A stretch of 64,000 bases of DNA from Isoetes taiwanensis (GCA_021234155.1 JAJEKV010000001.1:745927-809926), one strand, 5' to 3'; shown: positions 13,780-25,444, counted from the stretch's first letter. Notes: a model not told the origin generated them from the sequence alone. Translations and numbers: made by a program.

Positions 13780-13803
13780 CATCAAGGACAACTCTAGTGT
13801 TAA
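13780..13803 (-). repeat. Right terminal inverted repeat
   Basis: CAAGGACAACTCTAGTGTTAA is the inverted counterpart of 7,297-7,315. It is preceded by the palindromic motif GAACCATTTATGGTCC at 13,765-13,780. Confidence 0.75.
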
Positions 13804-13871
13804 TAGAAGTTACTTATTTGACAAGTTATTTGATAATGTAATGGCATAATAATGATTTAATAATGCCCATT

Positions 13872-14080
13872 CTAGATCACAAGCTATATAATATCTAGAT
13901 CACAAGCTATATAATATCAAGTATATCAAACAAACCGCCTAGCAATGCTAGGCAATTTTTCAATTATCAAAATTGACAATGGAACGATAAAAACCTAGAC
14001 ATTGCGCAAAGAATGTTGGGCACCATTCCTAAGAACTTAAATTATTCTTGAATACTTGAAAACAACACTTAGTGTTGCCC
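13872..14080. repeat. Cluster of a 23-bp direct repeat and three hairpins (decayed Helitron ends?)
   Basis: CTAGATCACAAGCTATATAATAT is repeated head to tail at 13,872 and 13,895. Then comes a 7-bp-stem hairpin GCCTAGC-AAT-GCTAGGC at 13,937-13,953. Next is GCGCAAAGAATGTTGGGC followed by ACCATTCCTAA at 14,004-14,032, which resembles the intact Helitron end at 63,239-63,266 (...GCTGGGCACCATTACTAG). A third palindrome CAACACTTAGTGTTG lies near 14,066. The 14,004-14,032 piece ends in CTAA, which fits the CTRR consensus, but its stem is decayed. The same arrangement recurs in unit 2 near 47,345-47,575. Confidence 0.45.
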
Positions 14081-14284
14081 ATATGGAAGGCCAACTATGA
14101 TGTAAAAATAGTCGATTAGAAGGGGATTAGAAGGGGTTCGTTTAAATTGCAAGTTATAGTGGACGGTATGTACAATTTTAGTAGCTTATTGCCCTAGGAC
14201 TAGATGGTTAAAAGAAAGATCTTGATTTGAGTGCAAAGGCCGCATTGACCTTATATTGTTAAAATATGCCTGGAAGAACGTCTG

Positions 14285-14975
14285 GCAATCAAGTACTAGT
14301 GCCTTCTAGAATTCCATGTGTGGGCCAATTACATAAATGTATATCCATCAATGCCTTAGAAACATTTTCTACAAAAGTTCTAAGCATGTCAATCTCTAAC
14401 CTCATTTCCGCTCCATCTTTGCAGCCTTTGACCATCTTAGTGCATCGCTAAGGATAAGGCATAGTATCATCAATTTATAAAAACTCACTTTACATCAAGG
14501 CATTGCAACTTTTTAACATCATTTTTTTCATTTAACATCATTTTTTTCAATTTAACTTAACATCGCTTTTAACATCGCTTAACACTTGAACGCTGGCCAA
14601 CCTCTTGTTTAATACAAGAAATAATTTGAATAGGAGAGGATGAAATGAACGCCAAGAATGGATAAATGCATCAAAACGAAGAGTAATGGTGCACATCGGT
14701 CCTGCATTTAATGCTTCAATGCACTTCAGCCCTCTAATCCCAATTAATGAGATCGAGATGGCCAATTATTGGGCCATGCAATTGACATTACAGAATTGAG
14801 ATCCAAACTATGGCCCCTTCTAGAATTCCATGTGTGGGCCACCAGGCTTTGAATGTATTGTGTCCACACGTATATCCATCGATGGCGTAAACACATAAAT
14901 AATGTGCATGCCTTAGAAACATTTTCATCGGGCCAAGCATGTCAATCTCTAACCTCATTTCCGCTCCATCTTTGG
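14285..14975 (+). repeat. About 0.15-kb direct repeats about 520 bp apart
   Basis: CTTCTAGAATTCCATGTGTG, continuing with GGCC, begins both copies (near 14,303 and 14,818). Both continue through GCCTTAGAAACATTTTC and CATGTCAATCTCTAACCTCA. The second copy carries an extra 40-50 bases. Between them is a run of ATTTAACATCATTTTTT-type repeats (14,505-14,580). Unit 2 has the same at 47,800-48,470. Confidence 0.7.
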
Positions 14976-15008
14976 TACCTTACTTGTGAGAATAACCTCC
15001 GCCAAAAT

Positions 15009-15107
<99 letters not shown>
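15009..15107 (+). repeat. (ATC)33 microsatellite, pure
   Basis: About 99 bases of uninterrupted ATC. The duplicated locus at 48,500-48,598 is interrupted by AATTTATA and by one extra A. Confidence 0.97.
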
Positions 15108-15179
15108 TATTATAATGTTGTGTAATGACCGCTACTAATGTGGACGGGGATCTATTTGGGCCACGCGGCATCATCCGCC

Positions 15180-17300
15180 CGCTCTTCCAAAAACTATCTT
15201 CTAGAGTAAAGTTATCCAAGAGCATGGCGCTATGTTGCGTAAAACCGCCGCCCGCAAGACTCAATCAATCTTCTCGCCAATGAAGAGATAGTCCAAGATG
15301 GTCGGAAATTGAAGCGCTTTTGGTCTTATAGTCCAAGATAGGATATATAGGATCATTCCTAGAGGTCTGAGACGGGCAGGACTAGGGTTTTGTTGGGCCA
15401 TTTCGCTACCCACGAGATAGCACTGTGAGGCATTTTGTTTCAACGCTCATAGAGTCTTTGTTTTGTATCCGATTTGAAGGATGCCCGCACCTACATGCCA
15501 AGAATCGCGGTTTATTAGGGGTTGAATCTAACCTTGTGTGCCGGATTCGCCATCGTTGTGACGTAAGTCCTCTATCCAAAGAATATCAAGAACTTTATGA
15601 TCTTATAAAACTTATGCAGTTTTTTTCTATCTTATATAACGCTCTCCCATACTGAGGAAAGATAACTTCGCACGTTAAAAACACTTCAGGTAAGCTTTCT
15701 CCGCCTTACACTTTGTTCGCACTTAGAGAGCACGAGTGGCGCCCCTTCCCGTAGGATCTCCGAGGATTTTAGTAATCAATTGCACTCGCCACCGCACCGG
15801 TAGATGATTTGAGCAAGATTTACGAGAAAAATACTCCAGCTTCTGCATCTCAAATCCACGGCAATTTTGTGTTGCAAAGACCCCTTTGTTGGATGATACC
15901 ATCCGCCTTGAAAATTTCTTTTGCCTACGTAAGGATGGGCGCAGATGTAGTGTCCGGTCCTCTAAAACTCAAGAAGTCGATTTAGTTCGAGCAGAGCATC
16001 CGGCAGAGGTCGAGATGAAATGTTGGGTTGCCACGCCAGAGATGATGTTGTGGGTTTGTAGATAATGATGCAGGAAGAGCTTGATCGCAAATTGCATGTG
16101 GCTTTAAAGATATGGGAAGCGGATGCAAATAGGGTAGATTTGATGCGAAATTGCGCCGCGGCCAAAAGGAGGTCAAGAAGATGGCATTTCATGAGAATAA
16201 TCCGCGATTTTGCACCACGTTGCCGGGCCAATGCCGCTTAAGATGGCTTAAAAAAATTTCGCGATGCGGGAAACAATGCTCGCTTTGTCGCTATCCTCGG
16301 TGAAAATAGTTGAAATGATCCGGGGCTTCTGTCCAGAACCGCCATTTCTAAGCTATCTGGGGTTGCAATGTTGTTAAAACCCGCTTTTTATTTTAAAGTA
16401 CCTTTTATAAAAACTCACGCTTTTTAAAGGGATTTTAAGGGATTTGGCATAGCAAAAAAAAAAATAAAATAAAATTGCATATTCTTTGGTAATCGCTTTA
16501 TTGATATATGTGCTATGGTTAAAATGCATATTTTACTACAAGATGTAGTATGTCAACAAGTAAATCAAAAATTTATGCCTAGAAAACTGGTTCAAGTACA
16601 ATGCCATCATAGTTGTTTTGTCATGCAACTGAAGAAAGTAAAAACATTATTATAAAGATTAAGAAATATAAGAATTTCATATACAAGGAAAATAAGTTCA
16701 AGAATATTATATATTTGAATAAAACAAAAATCACAATCTAAGAAAGATTTTAAAAATTTTATATGAAATACGCTTTTTAAAGATTTTTTCAAAATTTTAA
16801 AAATCTTCAAAAAATCTTAAAAACGTTTTTTAAAGGCACGGATTTTGACGACTTAACCATTGTACCTTGGTTCACAGACACTGCATGAATGAAGAAATAA
16901 ACCTATGTTTTCCTGCGGAAAGAATTCCAAAAAACATGAAGAGTATGTGGAAAAATGCAGCAATCAACATTTTGATCCACATACCTAATGTGTTTTACCA
17001 AAAATTCTATGTGAAATGCCTCAGATTTTTAATGTGGCCACCATCGCTTCCTTCATTTTCTTCCTTAGGTTTATCTTAACCAATTATTATCAGCACATAA
17101 TGTTGCAACCCTGTAAAGAACGATATGTGCTTGGTTCGATTTTTGAGGTTATGACTCGCCTCAGCCTCCTATCTTCTCTTGGATTATAGGGGTCTGTGGA
17201 TTATACTATACTCATGATAATAGGTATCTCCCGCATAGGCATCCTTTCTCGCTAATTGTTAGAGAGAAAGCATGCCCATGCCGACAGAATTATTATTTGC
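15180..17300. other. Helitron-like interior with possible degraded gene pieces
   Basis: Between the microsatellite and 17,300 no intact gene is visible. The part at 15,420-16,250 is less AT-rich and looks coding-derived, but its frames are broken; unit 2 gives the best open stretches (49,383-49,568 and 49,580-49,828). From 16,370 to 16,850 it becomes low-complexity A/T with CTTTTTAAAG-type motifs repeated on both strands. I recognise no Rep/helicase motif of an autonomous Helitron. Confidence 0.35.
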
Positions 17301-17364
17301 GTGATTTTATCGGGTGTTTCATGCAATCCGGCTTGATCTTTTGGTAGAGCGGAGAATTATGCAT

Positions 17365-17700
17365 ATCGCAAAGGCTTTCCATCTAAGTGCTATGGTGGTG
17401 CAAATCAGGGCCAAGGCTTCCCATCTAAGTGCTATGGTGGTGCAAATGAGACAAAGTCTTTCCATCCTGGTGTTTGTTTACAATAAATTCCTCTTATGTA
17501 TTCTCTACTTTATCATCAATGGAGGAGGTATTTGGGCAAACTGTGGGTGAATGCAAAGGTTTGTATGACGCATTTCATATCTCACATTTATCCGAGAGCC
17601 CTCATGGACGCAATAAACAATATGACGCAATTTCATATCTCACATTTATATCCGAGCCTCATGGGCACAAATAAACAAACATCGCAGCATTAGCCCATGG
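17365..17700 (+). repeat. Two short tandem arrays near the Helitron end
   Basis: TTCCATCTAAGTGCTATGGT, continuing with GGTGCAAAT, is repeated twice (near 17,378 and 17,420) with a partial third copy. Further on, ATTTCATATCTCACATTTAT, then CCGAG, repeats with a period of about 65 bases (17,570-17,665), followed by repeats of CATGGGCACAA. These occur again at 50,985-51,320. Confidence 0.7.
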
Positions 17701-18091
17701 GCACAACAAATGAAAAGATCGCATTAGCTGGAGGTAAGATGAAGCAAACGCTTCTCCTTTCTACAAGAATGCACTAGACTTGATTCTTGCTTGCTTCAAC
17801 TTGCAACCACAATTACGACATTATGTTGTATATTGGCATACAAGCAATAAGATCATAAATAAGATCATATTGATATGACAGCTTAATGTAGTTGAATGAT
17901 CTTTAACATTTTTAAAATTGCTTATAGCAATGCATAAAAATGAACTGATGATGCATTGGAAAGTTCATTCAATGCTATAAAAATGGATGGTTCTATATCC
18001 AAGGTGAAAACATTGAGCATTAGAAAAAACATTGTCTTTTTAGCATTGTCCAAGCTTTTTAACAATCTTTGTCTATAATCACATGTAAAGT

Positions 18092-18117
18092 ACCCACCAA
18101 CGTGGGCAATTTACTAG
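18092..18117 (+). mobile_element. Helitron 3' terminus, unit 1
   Basis: A short GC hairpin (CCCACCAACGTGGG here, 7-bp stem GCCCACC-AAC-GGTGGGC in unit 2) is followed seven bases later by CTAG and then T. This is the canonical Helitron 3' end: hairpin, CTRR, insertion between A and T. The base after CTAG starts TTTATTATGTTG, the same sequence that flanks and begins the LTR copy at 33,329, where it is preceded by A. The Helitron therefore abuts the 3' LTR. I could not find the 5' TC end; it lies upstream within the internal region. Confidence 0.7.
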
Positions 18118-18124
18118 TTTATTA

Positions 18125-19042
18125 TGTTGATATGATGGACGATGGATTCCGGGTGGAACTCATTGTATGGGGAAGGGGGTAGAGACTTAAAGCTTAGTAG
18201 ATGATGCTCCTAGTTAGTCCCTCTTAGTGCATTACTGATGATTTCGCCTCACTAGAACCCCACCCGGTTGTGGGTGAAGGGGCCAGACCGGGCTTAGAAT
18301 GAGGTCTCGTTTCGACTCCCTTGACCATCCCCCTCCGTGTGTAAGGCCCACCGGGGATCGTGAGTGACTAGGTCTAATGGCTTGCCAACGGAAAGTGTGG
18401 ATAAGGCATGGGCTCGCATAAATCCGCGGGGTGGGAGTTCACCTCCAAAGGTTAAGTCAATAAGGGCAAAGTGGGTTCTAGTCACCTTGGGTCAAGATGA
18501 GATCTCCGAGGAGGAGGAGCCCCATCCCCCATCGACCTGGGAGATGTAACCCGTGAATAGCACCTTGGCTATGCCACCAGCCAGTCCCAACACTTTTCAA
18601 CCTATCTCAAGAAAAGTGTGCATGGAGGGGCGATGGAGGGATAACTCCAATGCTATGTTCTTATGCCCCAATCCATTGTCATGATTCCGTCTTCGCAATG
18701 AACTCCCCTGGAGGCCCTCCGCTTGTCGGGCCTATATCCTCGTGGTCTCGAAAGCCTTGGTAGGAAACTTCCCTTTCAGATAGGCCGACATCTTTTGTCT
18801 ATGCAGATATGTGGTGAGCCATCCTTCAGATGGCTCGCGTGATGTGCTTTGATGTATATGTCTTTACATATGTTTACGCCTACAGGTAGGCCCCGAGGAG
18901 ACAGGTAAATGACACTTCATTCTTCCCAATCGGATTGCAAAGTGATGTGTGGAGGGCCAGATGGTATCAAGTCAGGTAGCTGTATAGGGGATGAACTCCT
19001 CGCTTGTATACCATGAGTACCGTATATATGAGTATAGGGACA
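18125..19042 (+). repeat. 3' LTR, unit 1
   Basis: It begins TGTTGATATGATGGAC and ends around GGGACAC. No primer-binding site follows. Its sequence parallels the other three copies, with conserved blocks broken by scrambled patches. There is no purine-rich tract directly upstream, as expected if a Helitron inserted between the tract and the LTR. I see no 5-bp target duplication shared with the bases upstream of either 5' LTR. Confidence 0.7.
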
Positions 19043-19179
19043 CCTCACCTATTGAGGAGTCATATCTACTACCCATGGGGGAGTTTATCTCCCCACCTCT
19101 ACCATTTTCAAAAATATTGTATATTTCGTAAAAATATTCTATTTTTGACGAGGTGCTTACCGCGAGCATCTAGAACATG

Positions 19180-19365
19180 CCCGAGTCATCCCCCATGAAT
19201 ATGCCAAAACCAAAAGGGTGTTTTAGGGGAATTCTAATTTTAAAGGTTCTCAAATGTAATGGTTTGTGTTGAATAGTGTTAACGTAGTTATGCGTTAGTG
19301 GTTATATTAAAAAAAAAATAGACCCTTTGGGCCCTAACAAAAGCAAACATGGGTAAGCTTTTAAA
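19180..19365 (+). repeat. Long terminal-repeat-like segment, + orientation
   Basis: The segment runs from the ATGAATATGCC/CCAAAAGGG part through GGTTTGTGTTGAATAGTGTT and GGTTATATTAAAAA to CCCTAACAAAAGCAAACATG. It is homologous, in reverse, to 30,285-30,470, and is duplicated at 52,770-52,960. An inverted pair about 11 kb apart could be the long terminal inverted repeats of a Mutator-type element or two independent insertions. Confidence 0.5.
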
Positions 19366-20839
19366 AAATTTAATTGAGTCATAACATCATATAAAACAAT
19401 AGTTCTTCATTGTTTGATGAAGAATTCATGTACATGCATGCAATGGCAACCGACCTTTCTCCTCGCCCTTCACATATATATCGCAAAAACATAACAAGTA
19501 TACATTTAGAATAGATAATGGTATTATTATTATTCCAACCAAAAAAACAAGTTTAGAGCTGTTCACATGCAAATAAAGATGGTGGGAGAGGGGCCCCAAG
19601 TATACCCTTTGCAAATTAGTGATGATCGGCGATGGTGGGTGGGCGGCATTTTACATGACTTGAAGGCCGCGATGGTGCATGTGAATCCAAATTTAACAAT
19701 GAATGAAGTGGAGATGTTTTATCACTGAGGATTTCTACACGAAAGTCAGCTTACTTATTGGATCTGATGATCTAATGAATAAAAATGTGAAGAGAGGTTG
19801 CCAGACAATACTTGATATTTTAGGAAGTCAATGCTTGGAGAAGAAGAGATTCAATATTTCTGCGCTCCCTATGTCAAAGGACATCATGTTATCAATATTT
19901 CATACAAATAACTAAGAACATCATGAAATCACTATTTCATACAGATAACTTGCATATAAATTGCAAGATAAATGGCAAGCATACCTGAATGCAATACAGG
20001 AATTTGGTGCCCAAGCATTGCTGTTGAACTATGTCATCATTGCAAGAAACTGACTTAATCCTTGACAAAAACAACAAACATGGAACCCCTTTCAATGTTT
20101 AGAGTGTTGTTGGCAGATGCGCTTACAGCTCAAAGATAACCTTGCACCTGTTTTCTTTCTGAAGTTTGTAAATAAGAACAAAGACAATGGTTGCATGAAG
20201 GCTTCAACAGCCACAAACAGGTTATCATGGTTTGTACTACACCAAAACTTACGAAGGCAAATGCAAAAATCCCCTATGATTGCCAAAAAATCACAAAATT
20301 CCAACTACAATAAGGTATAGAGATATGTCAACACATTTGCAGAAAGCAAGTTTAGAAAGGACCAACATAATGAAGACACATTTTTCGGCTCTTGCAAGTC
20401 AGCTTGTCTATATGGTGTATGTTAAATTCGTGGCATGTTCAATTCATGCTTCAATGCTTCTCGCAACACCCCTTTGATGGAGGAAGCAACTAAATCAGCG
20501 GATTCACCGCGAATACCAAATCTTCCAAATTAGAAAAGCCCGAGTCAGCAAAGGTACCAACATAAAAAAATTAAGCATGCTCTTTTTTTATTCGGGTAGC
20601 AGATATATTATGCATTTATGCACATCCTTATGCAAAATTAGAGAGAGTCTTGGGAACCAACATCTTCTTTCCAAATTATCAACAAGCTCTTATAACACCA
20701 ACTATTCCTAGGATGTTTGTTGGACGGATCCAGACCATTTTGATAATTGGCAAAACTTTACTGCAGCATTTTGTCATGAGGCAAAACTTGACGACTCTTT
20801 GATGGCCCCCAAATTTTTAGTCTCATTTCCATATCTGAA

Positions 20840-20955
20840 CAAGACTTGCAACACCATATTCTATGAAGTTTGCTCGTCCATTCTGCAAACCTTTACTCAG
20901 ATTCTTTCGGGAGGCAAAACGACTCAATTTGGCTATGATGGCGATTTCTCACGTT
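20840..20955 (+). pseudogene. Broken exon-like fragment, unit 1
   Basis: This is the counterpart of the open frame at 54,410-54,664. Shared pieces include AAGACTTGCAACACCATATT and CTATGAAG. Here the frame is disrupted and the upstream half is missing or scrambled, so no continuous product can be read. No family recognised. Confidence 0.3.
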
Positions 20956-23344
20956 TCCATATGTGAGACAAGCCACTTCTCCAATGAAGATAATTTTCCC
21001 CTGCTCATCACCTTCCTAGTATCCTTTCCGGACTTTCAAAATGTATAACTAGCTTATCGGCTTTCGTGCAGCAGAAAGTTACTGGATTTTAGTACGCCTT
21101 TAACGCAGATCTTGCTCGTAGTTCAATTGAAGCGGCCGCCTGTGCCGCACGCATCTACTTTCCATTTTGTCTCGATGTATCGCCTTTACCTTCAATCTAC
21201 ATAATAGGTCTAAGATCCGCGACTTCGGATTTCTGGCCAGCTCTTAACAATGACACCTTACAATCCGCTTTAACAGTGTCTAAGATCGGCCACATATCTA
21301 AAGAAATATAAAGCCGGATGGTCATATCTAGCAACGGTCCGAGCATTGGTGCAGTCATGCCATAGCCGAACCTTCTTGAAGTTCTCGATCTTAGGATTCA
21401 CGATAGAACAATTTTTTAAAGAATCGGGCTATGAATATCTAGCATAAAACACTAAAATAATTTGAAACCCTAAAAGGGACATCTTCATGGCTCTAAAATT
21501 TGAGAGAGCACAACCACGTGATTGCATTTCTTATTCAAAATCAATAACTCAAAAATAATGCACTCTAGAAATACTTGATTTAATACACCCTCAAGCAAGT
21601 GGAATACAACAACAAAATCATAGAAAAACTATATGAAAAAGCATATAAAACTATATGTTATTATGCTAGATATTCCTTTGTTAGTTGTGCTACATATTCT
21701 AAAACGAGGGTCAGCCACGGTCGCCGATTCGGCTGATCCTATGGCTCAAACCATATCATGGAGCCTCCCGGGCACCTCTTATTTAGCTTTTGGGTCATTT
21801 GTGATGGGGCTACACCTATGATTTTGAAATGTCAAATCTGAAGTTTGCCTAAGGTTTTGATGTAATATAGAGCCTCTATACAGCTTTTGCCTAAGGTTTT
21901 GGAATATGAAATGCTGGGCCTAACCTCTATCAAAAATAACGAATATCCTAATAAGACTACTTTAACCAATCTAACCAAAAACCCATTCAATTATTTTAGG
22001 ATTAGGGCTATGGCTTTAGGAACTATATATCTATATCAAATCCCTTAGAACCCCTTTGTTATTGTGCTACATATTCCCTTTATTATTCAACAGATTCTTG
22101 AAAAGAAACAACAGAATAACTATTAATCAAGTAAAAGCAATAATTAATAAGAAGTATTTTATACCTAAATCCATGCCATATTCTTAAATATTCAAGCTAC
22201 ATTCTTGCTGATTTTCAAGCTTTTGAACTGGTAGATAGAATGAGGTAAACAACAAAGGCCTCTCTCACTTCCAATAATGGAATAAATAACTAAGGCCTAC
22301 ATGGAGCTTATTCTGTCTGTACAACATTATAGATTCACAAATACTAGATAGTGAAGATCAAAGCTAGCCCAATGCACAAAGCTTCCTCAACCTAATCCAT
22401 GGATAGATTTATAAAGCTTCAGCAAAATTCCAAAGCAATATAACCATCACTGGACCTTAAAATTTATTGCCACGAAGTCACAAGTTCAAGTATGACAAAT
22501 TGGTCCTGTAATAGAGACTTTAAACCTACCATATGTACTAGATAATCACATGCAAAGCAGCCCTAGCATAAGGTATTGTGGGCTATATTGGACCAATTGT
22601 GTCGAGAATACTTATGATGTGATAGTGAATAGATTGACGTCCTTCAATAAAAAAAAAAAATTGGATTTCATAAACTAAAGCCATGTGGTGAAGTAGATCC
22701 ACAACAATGCAAAATGCCCCCGGTTTGAGGCCTATTAAAACTGCAGACCTTGAAATAGATATCCACATTGAAATGTAATAAAGTAAACCAATTTGCAATT
22801 ACCCATACATGTACACTTCCAATTTTCTTTATGTATCAAAATTGTGCGTGGATGCCGCAAGAAGTGCCAAGCATAGTTAAAGAACCATAGCAAGACAACA
22901 ATTGTTGCTGGCTACCGATGCTACTACTTTATTGATTCTAATAGCCTAAGAAATAATCCGCCATATTTATAACCTATATGCATAAGGGTTTCTACCTTTA
23001 TTATATAAATACATGAAGAAAATAAACATACCAAAGCTAGGTCTTCCTAAGAAGTCATTTTTTGAAGTTTTACTCGGGGGACCCGATATTAAGGGGGGGA
23101 TCTTTGATGTCGCTTCACACACTTGATATCCGGTAGCTAAGAACGTACCCTCATTTACATCCCTGGGGGTGCACCTAACGTAAAAGTCTATATGGCATGT
23201 GCATGCATGGGGTTAAGAGAAATTATCCTCTTACAAAAATTTCATAAAACAATATATCTCATATTTCATATACCCCTACCATATTTCTTATATATATATA
23301 CAAGTGTTTGTAATATGAAGGACTGCACTAATTGACCCTTCAAA

Positions 23345-23790
23345 ACACACCTAGCATGAAAGATTCCCTTAGATTCATAAGATTCTCTAGAGATCCCTAG
23401 GTATTCAAAGATTGTCCTAAGATTCCTCTAGATATGTAGATTCTTCTAGATTCCCTTAGATTTTATGAAGATTCCCTAGATTCTCAAAGATTTATGAAAA
23501 CTCCCTTAAACTCTTTTATATTAACAAAGATTCTTTTGAGATTCCCTATATTCCTATAGATTATCCCAAGATTCCTCTTCATAGTCCAAGATTCTATCTA
23601 GATTTTCTTAGATTCCTTAACATTAAGATTTCCTTAGATTCTCAGAGATATTCTCTTTGATACTCCCATACATTGCTTAAGATTCTCATGAGATTACTCT
23701 AGATTCCTTTTAAAATTCTATAAACATTACCCTAGATTCTTCCAAAATTCTACAGGATATTCCCCTAGATTCTTCCTAGATTTCTATTTG
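23345..23790 (+). repeat. Degenerate AGATTC array, unit 1
   Basis: For about 440 bases the words AGATTC, CCTTAGATTC, AAGATTCC and CTAGATTC recur every 10-25 bases with no fixed period. Recurrent stop codons exclude a protein repeat. The duplicate is at 57,110-57,535. A thematically similar CTAGAA/GTTCTAG-rich stretch follows at 24,945-25,150. Confidence 0.8.
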
Positions 23791-23794
23791 TTAT

Positions 23795-24310
23795 GTTGCT
23801 TCTTATTTCCTCAGTTTTGATTGGTAGTATGTGAACCGGCCTTTTAGTCACATACCGCCAATGGCGAAGTAGTGCTTAATATCAAATACAAAATTACCTC
23901 GGATGTTATTCATGACCATGGGGAACGGTGATTAGTCACGGGTGTAAATGGCTACAAAGGTTTATCAAATACAAAAGCACCTAATGCTATCTATTACTAT
24001 GACAAGAAAAAGCTCGTTGAAGCCTGCTAAGCAAGAAAATGCTTGAGAAAGAAAGGAAGAGTCGGGAAAGTTTGTTTTTGCATACCCAATTCGCCAAGGC
24101 GAAGGGAATAGTTCTTTTCAAATGATTTAGGCATTTTTACGGCTATGCTCTTCTCCCTAACCATCCAAGGCATATTTGTTATGTTGCTTTTGATTCAAAT
24201 GGTAAAACTAGCTTAAGCTTCACATGCTATCAATGGCCATAAAGGCTTATCAAATACAAAATCACCGATGTTATCCATGATCATGGGAACATAGTTTAAG
24301 TCTATTCTTC
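23795..24310 (+). repeat. Three imperfect copies of an about 130-bp sequence
   Basis: TATTTGTTATGTTGCTT, a CACATGCTATCAATGGC-type middle, then TTATCAAATACAAAA and GTTATYCATGAYCATGGG, begin near 23,797 and 24,176. A shorter copy lies at 23,935-24,010. Unit 2 has the same at 57,538-58,045. Confidence 0.7.
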
Positions 24311-24865
24311 ACCCAGTAGATTTAATGGCATTTTTGTCTTTACTTAAGTAAACTGCAATATTCAAGATGCGTATATTTCTGCGGATATTCATTCCATGGT
24401 ATTCCTAGGTATTAATGCTACAATTTGTCGCATTGTTGTGAAAAGTGTCGCTTAATTATTGAAATGGTCCCCTCCTCAATATGTACTTTTGAAAATTGAT
24501 AAGCAAATCGCTTCTTGACAAGCTGGCCAGTGAAGATCGCGGTGTTTGATTGCCGCGGCTTTGATTGCTGTGCTATCCCCATACAAGCTCATCTTACATA
24601 TGGACAAGGCATTTACCTGCATCAATGTCCTTTGTAACTCCACCTTAGTTTCGAGTAATTGCTGAATGTACACGCCTGACTTATGCCCAATCAACACGCT
24701 CCTAACTACGCTTGACATGTTCTTAACTATGTATAGCAAAAGATTGATCCTCTAATTGAAATGAAGAAGAATGAGCTCCAATTCACCAGAGTATTACATG
24801 TACACGGTGAACATCAAATGAACAACTTTGTATTATCCTGGTTCTTGATTGCATTGTTCGGGCCA

Positions 24866-25440
24866 CCACTATTTTGACAACTTCAGTTTTTTGTGAAGGT
24901 GATATCATGCTTTGTTGACTAAAATGCCTCATTCTAGAACTTCCTCGCCAAGCAAACATCTCCTAGAAACTTAGAACTATCTAGGAATGTTTTAGAAATT
25001 TGTATACCCGAGAAGATTCTAGGAATGTTCTAGGAGCCATCTCCAGAATGTTATTGAAATATTTTTAAAATACCTCCAAAGTTTCTGTGAACATTCCATA
25101 AATTTGTTGAAACATCCTAGAACTTTTTAGAGCATTCTAGAACTTTTTAGCCGTAAGAACCAAAAAATGCCCTGCATCATTTGATAGCCTCCCTTATAAA
25201 ATGGTAAAGAAGGTTCTTTTTTGCACAACATCTATGCATGTGGGATATTTGTGCATGCCCTAAATTTGGTAGGAAATCTTAAACGGGTTTGAGTACCTTA
25301 AGTATAAAACTTCTTGAAATTTTTAAGTATATGTGAAACATATTTATTTAATAAAAAAATGCTTGGTCTATGGTTAGAATGCTGGGCTTAAGGGCAATGA
25401 TTAGGTTCAAATTCCTCCAAGAATATGAAAAATTTTAAAA
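24866..25440. other. AT-rich intergenic stretch, no gene seen
   Basis: Sequence unique to the segment between the two duplicated units. It starts at the point where units 1 and 2 stop matching. It holds CTAGAA/TTCTAG-rich degenerate repeats to about 25,150, then plain AT-rich sequence. Confidence 0.5.
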
Positions 25441-25444
25441 GCCC

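Larger units (their letters stand above)
7301..13799. mobile_element. 6.5-kb terminal-inverted-repeat element, CACTA-like, unit 1
   Basis: The element begins CACTAGAGTTGTCC and ends with its reverse complement GGACAACTCTAGTG. TTAA abuts both ends (7,297-7,300 and 13,800-13,803). The inverted similarity continues inward imperfectly for another 20-25 bases, through GACCAT/ATGGTC palindromes. CACTA...TAGTG ends plus short repeated subterminal motifs are the hallmark of En/Spm (CACTA) elements. No TNPD-like transposase can be read, so it would be non-autonomous. The 4-bp TTAA flanks do not fit the usual 3-bp CACTA target duplication: they could be a TTAA duplication, a TA duplication with ends starting ACACTAG, or a longer palindrome. 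Superfamily assignment is therefore provisional. Confidence 0.65.
19043..24865. other. Duplicated flank B, unit 1: mixed TE and gene-fragment sequence
   Basis: This 5.8-kb stretch recurs at 52,638-58,600. It carries the terminal-repeat-like segment at 19,180-19,365, short ORFs without recognisable products (for example 19,703-19,915), an exon-like patch near 20,840-20,950, AT-rich filler, the AGATTC array and a local repeat family at 23,795-24,310. No intact gene is visible. The copies share order and most sequence but differ at 20,655-20,845, where unit 2 is about 150 bases longer. Confidence 0.5.

Noticed and set aside
7297-13803. piggyBac identity because of TTAA flanks
   Set aside because: The termini are CACTA rather than piggyBac-type CCCT/CCY ends, and no piggyBac transposase is readable. 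TTAA is reported as an open question instead.
14853-15125. 90-codon frame with a poly-Ile tract
   Set aside because: The tract is the translated (ATC)n microsatellite; no protein is supported.
16607-16810. Minus-strand Phe/Leu/Lys-rich frame
   Set aside because: It arises from low-complexity A/T sequence and is not conserved in unit 2.
23345-23790. CRISPR-like repeat array
   Set aside because: Repeat words are degenerate, spacing is irregular and the context is eukaryotic transposon DNA.
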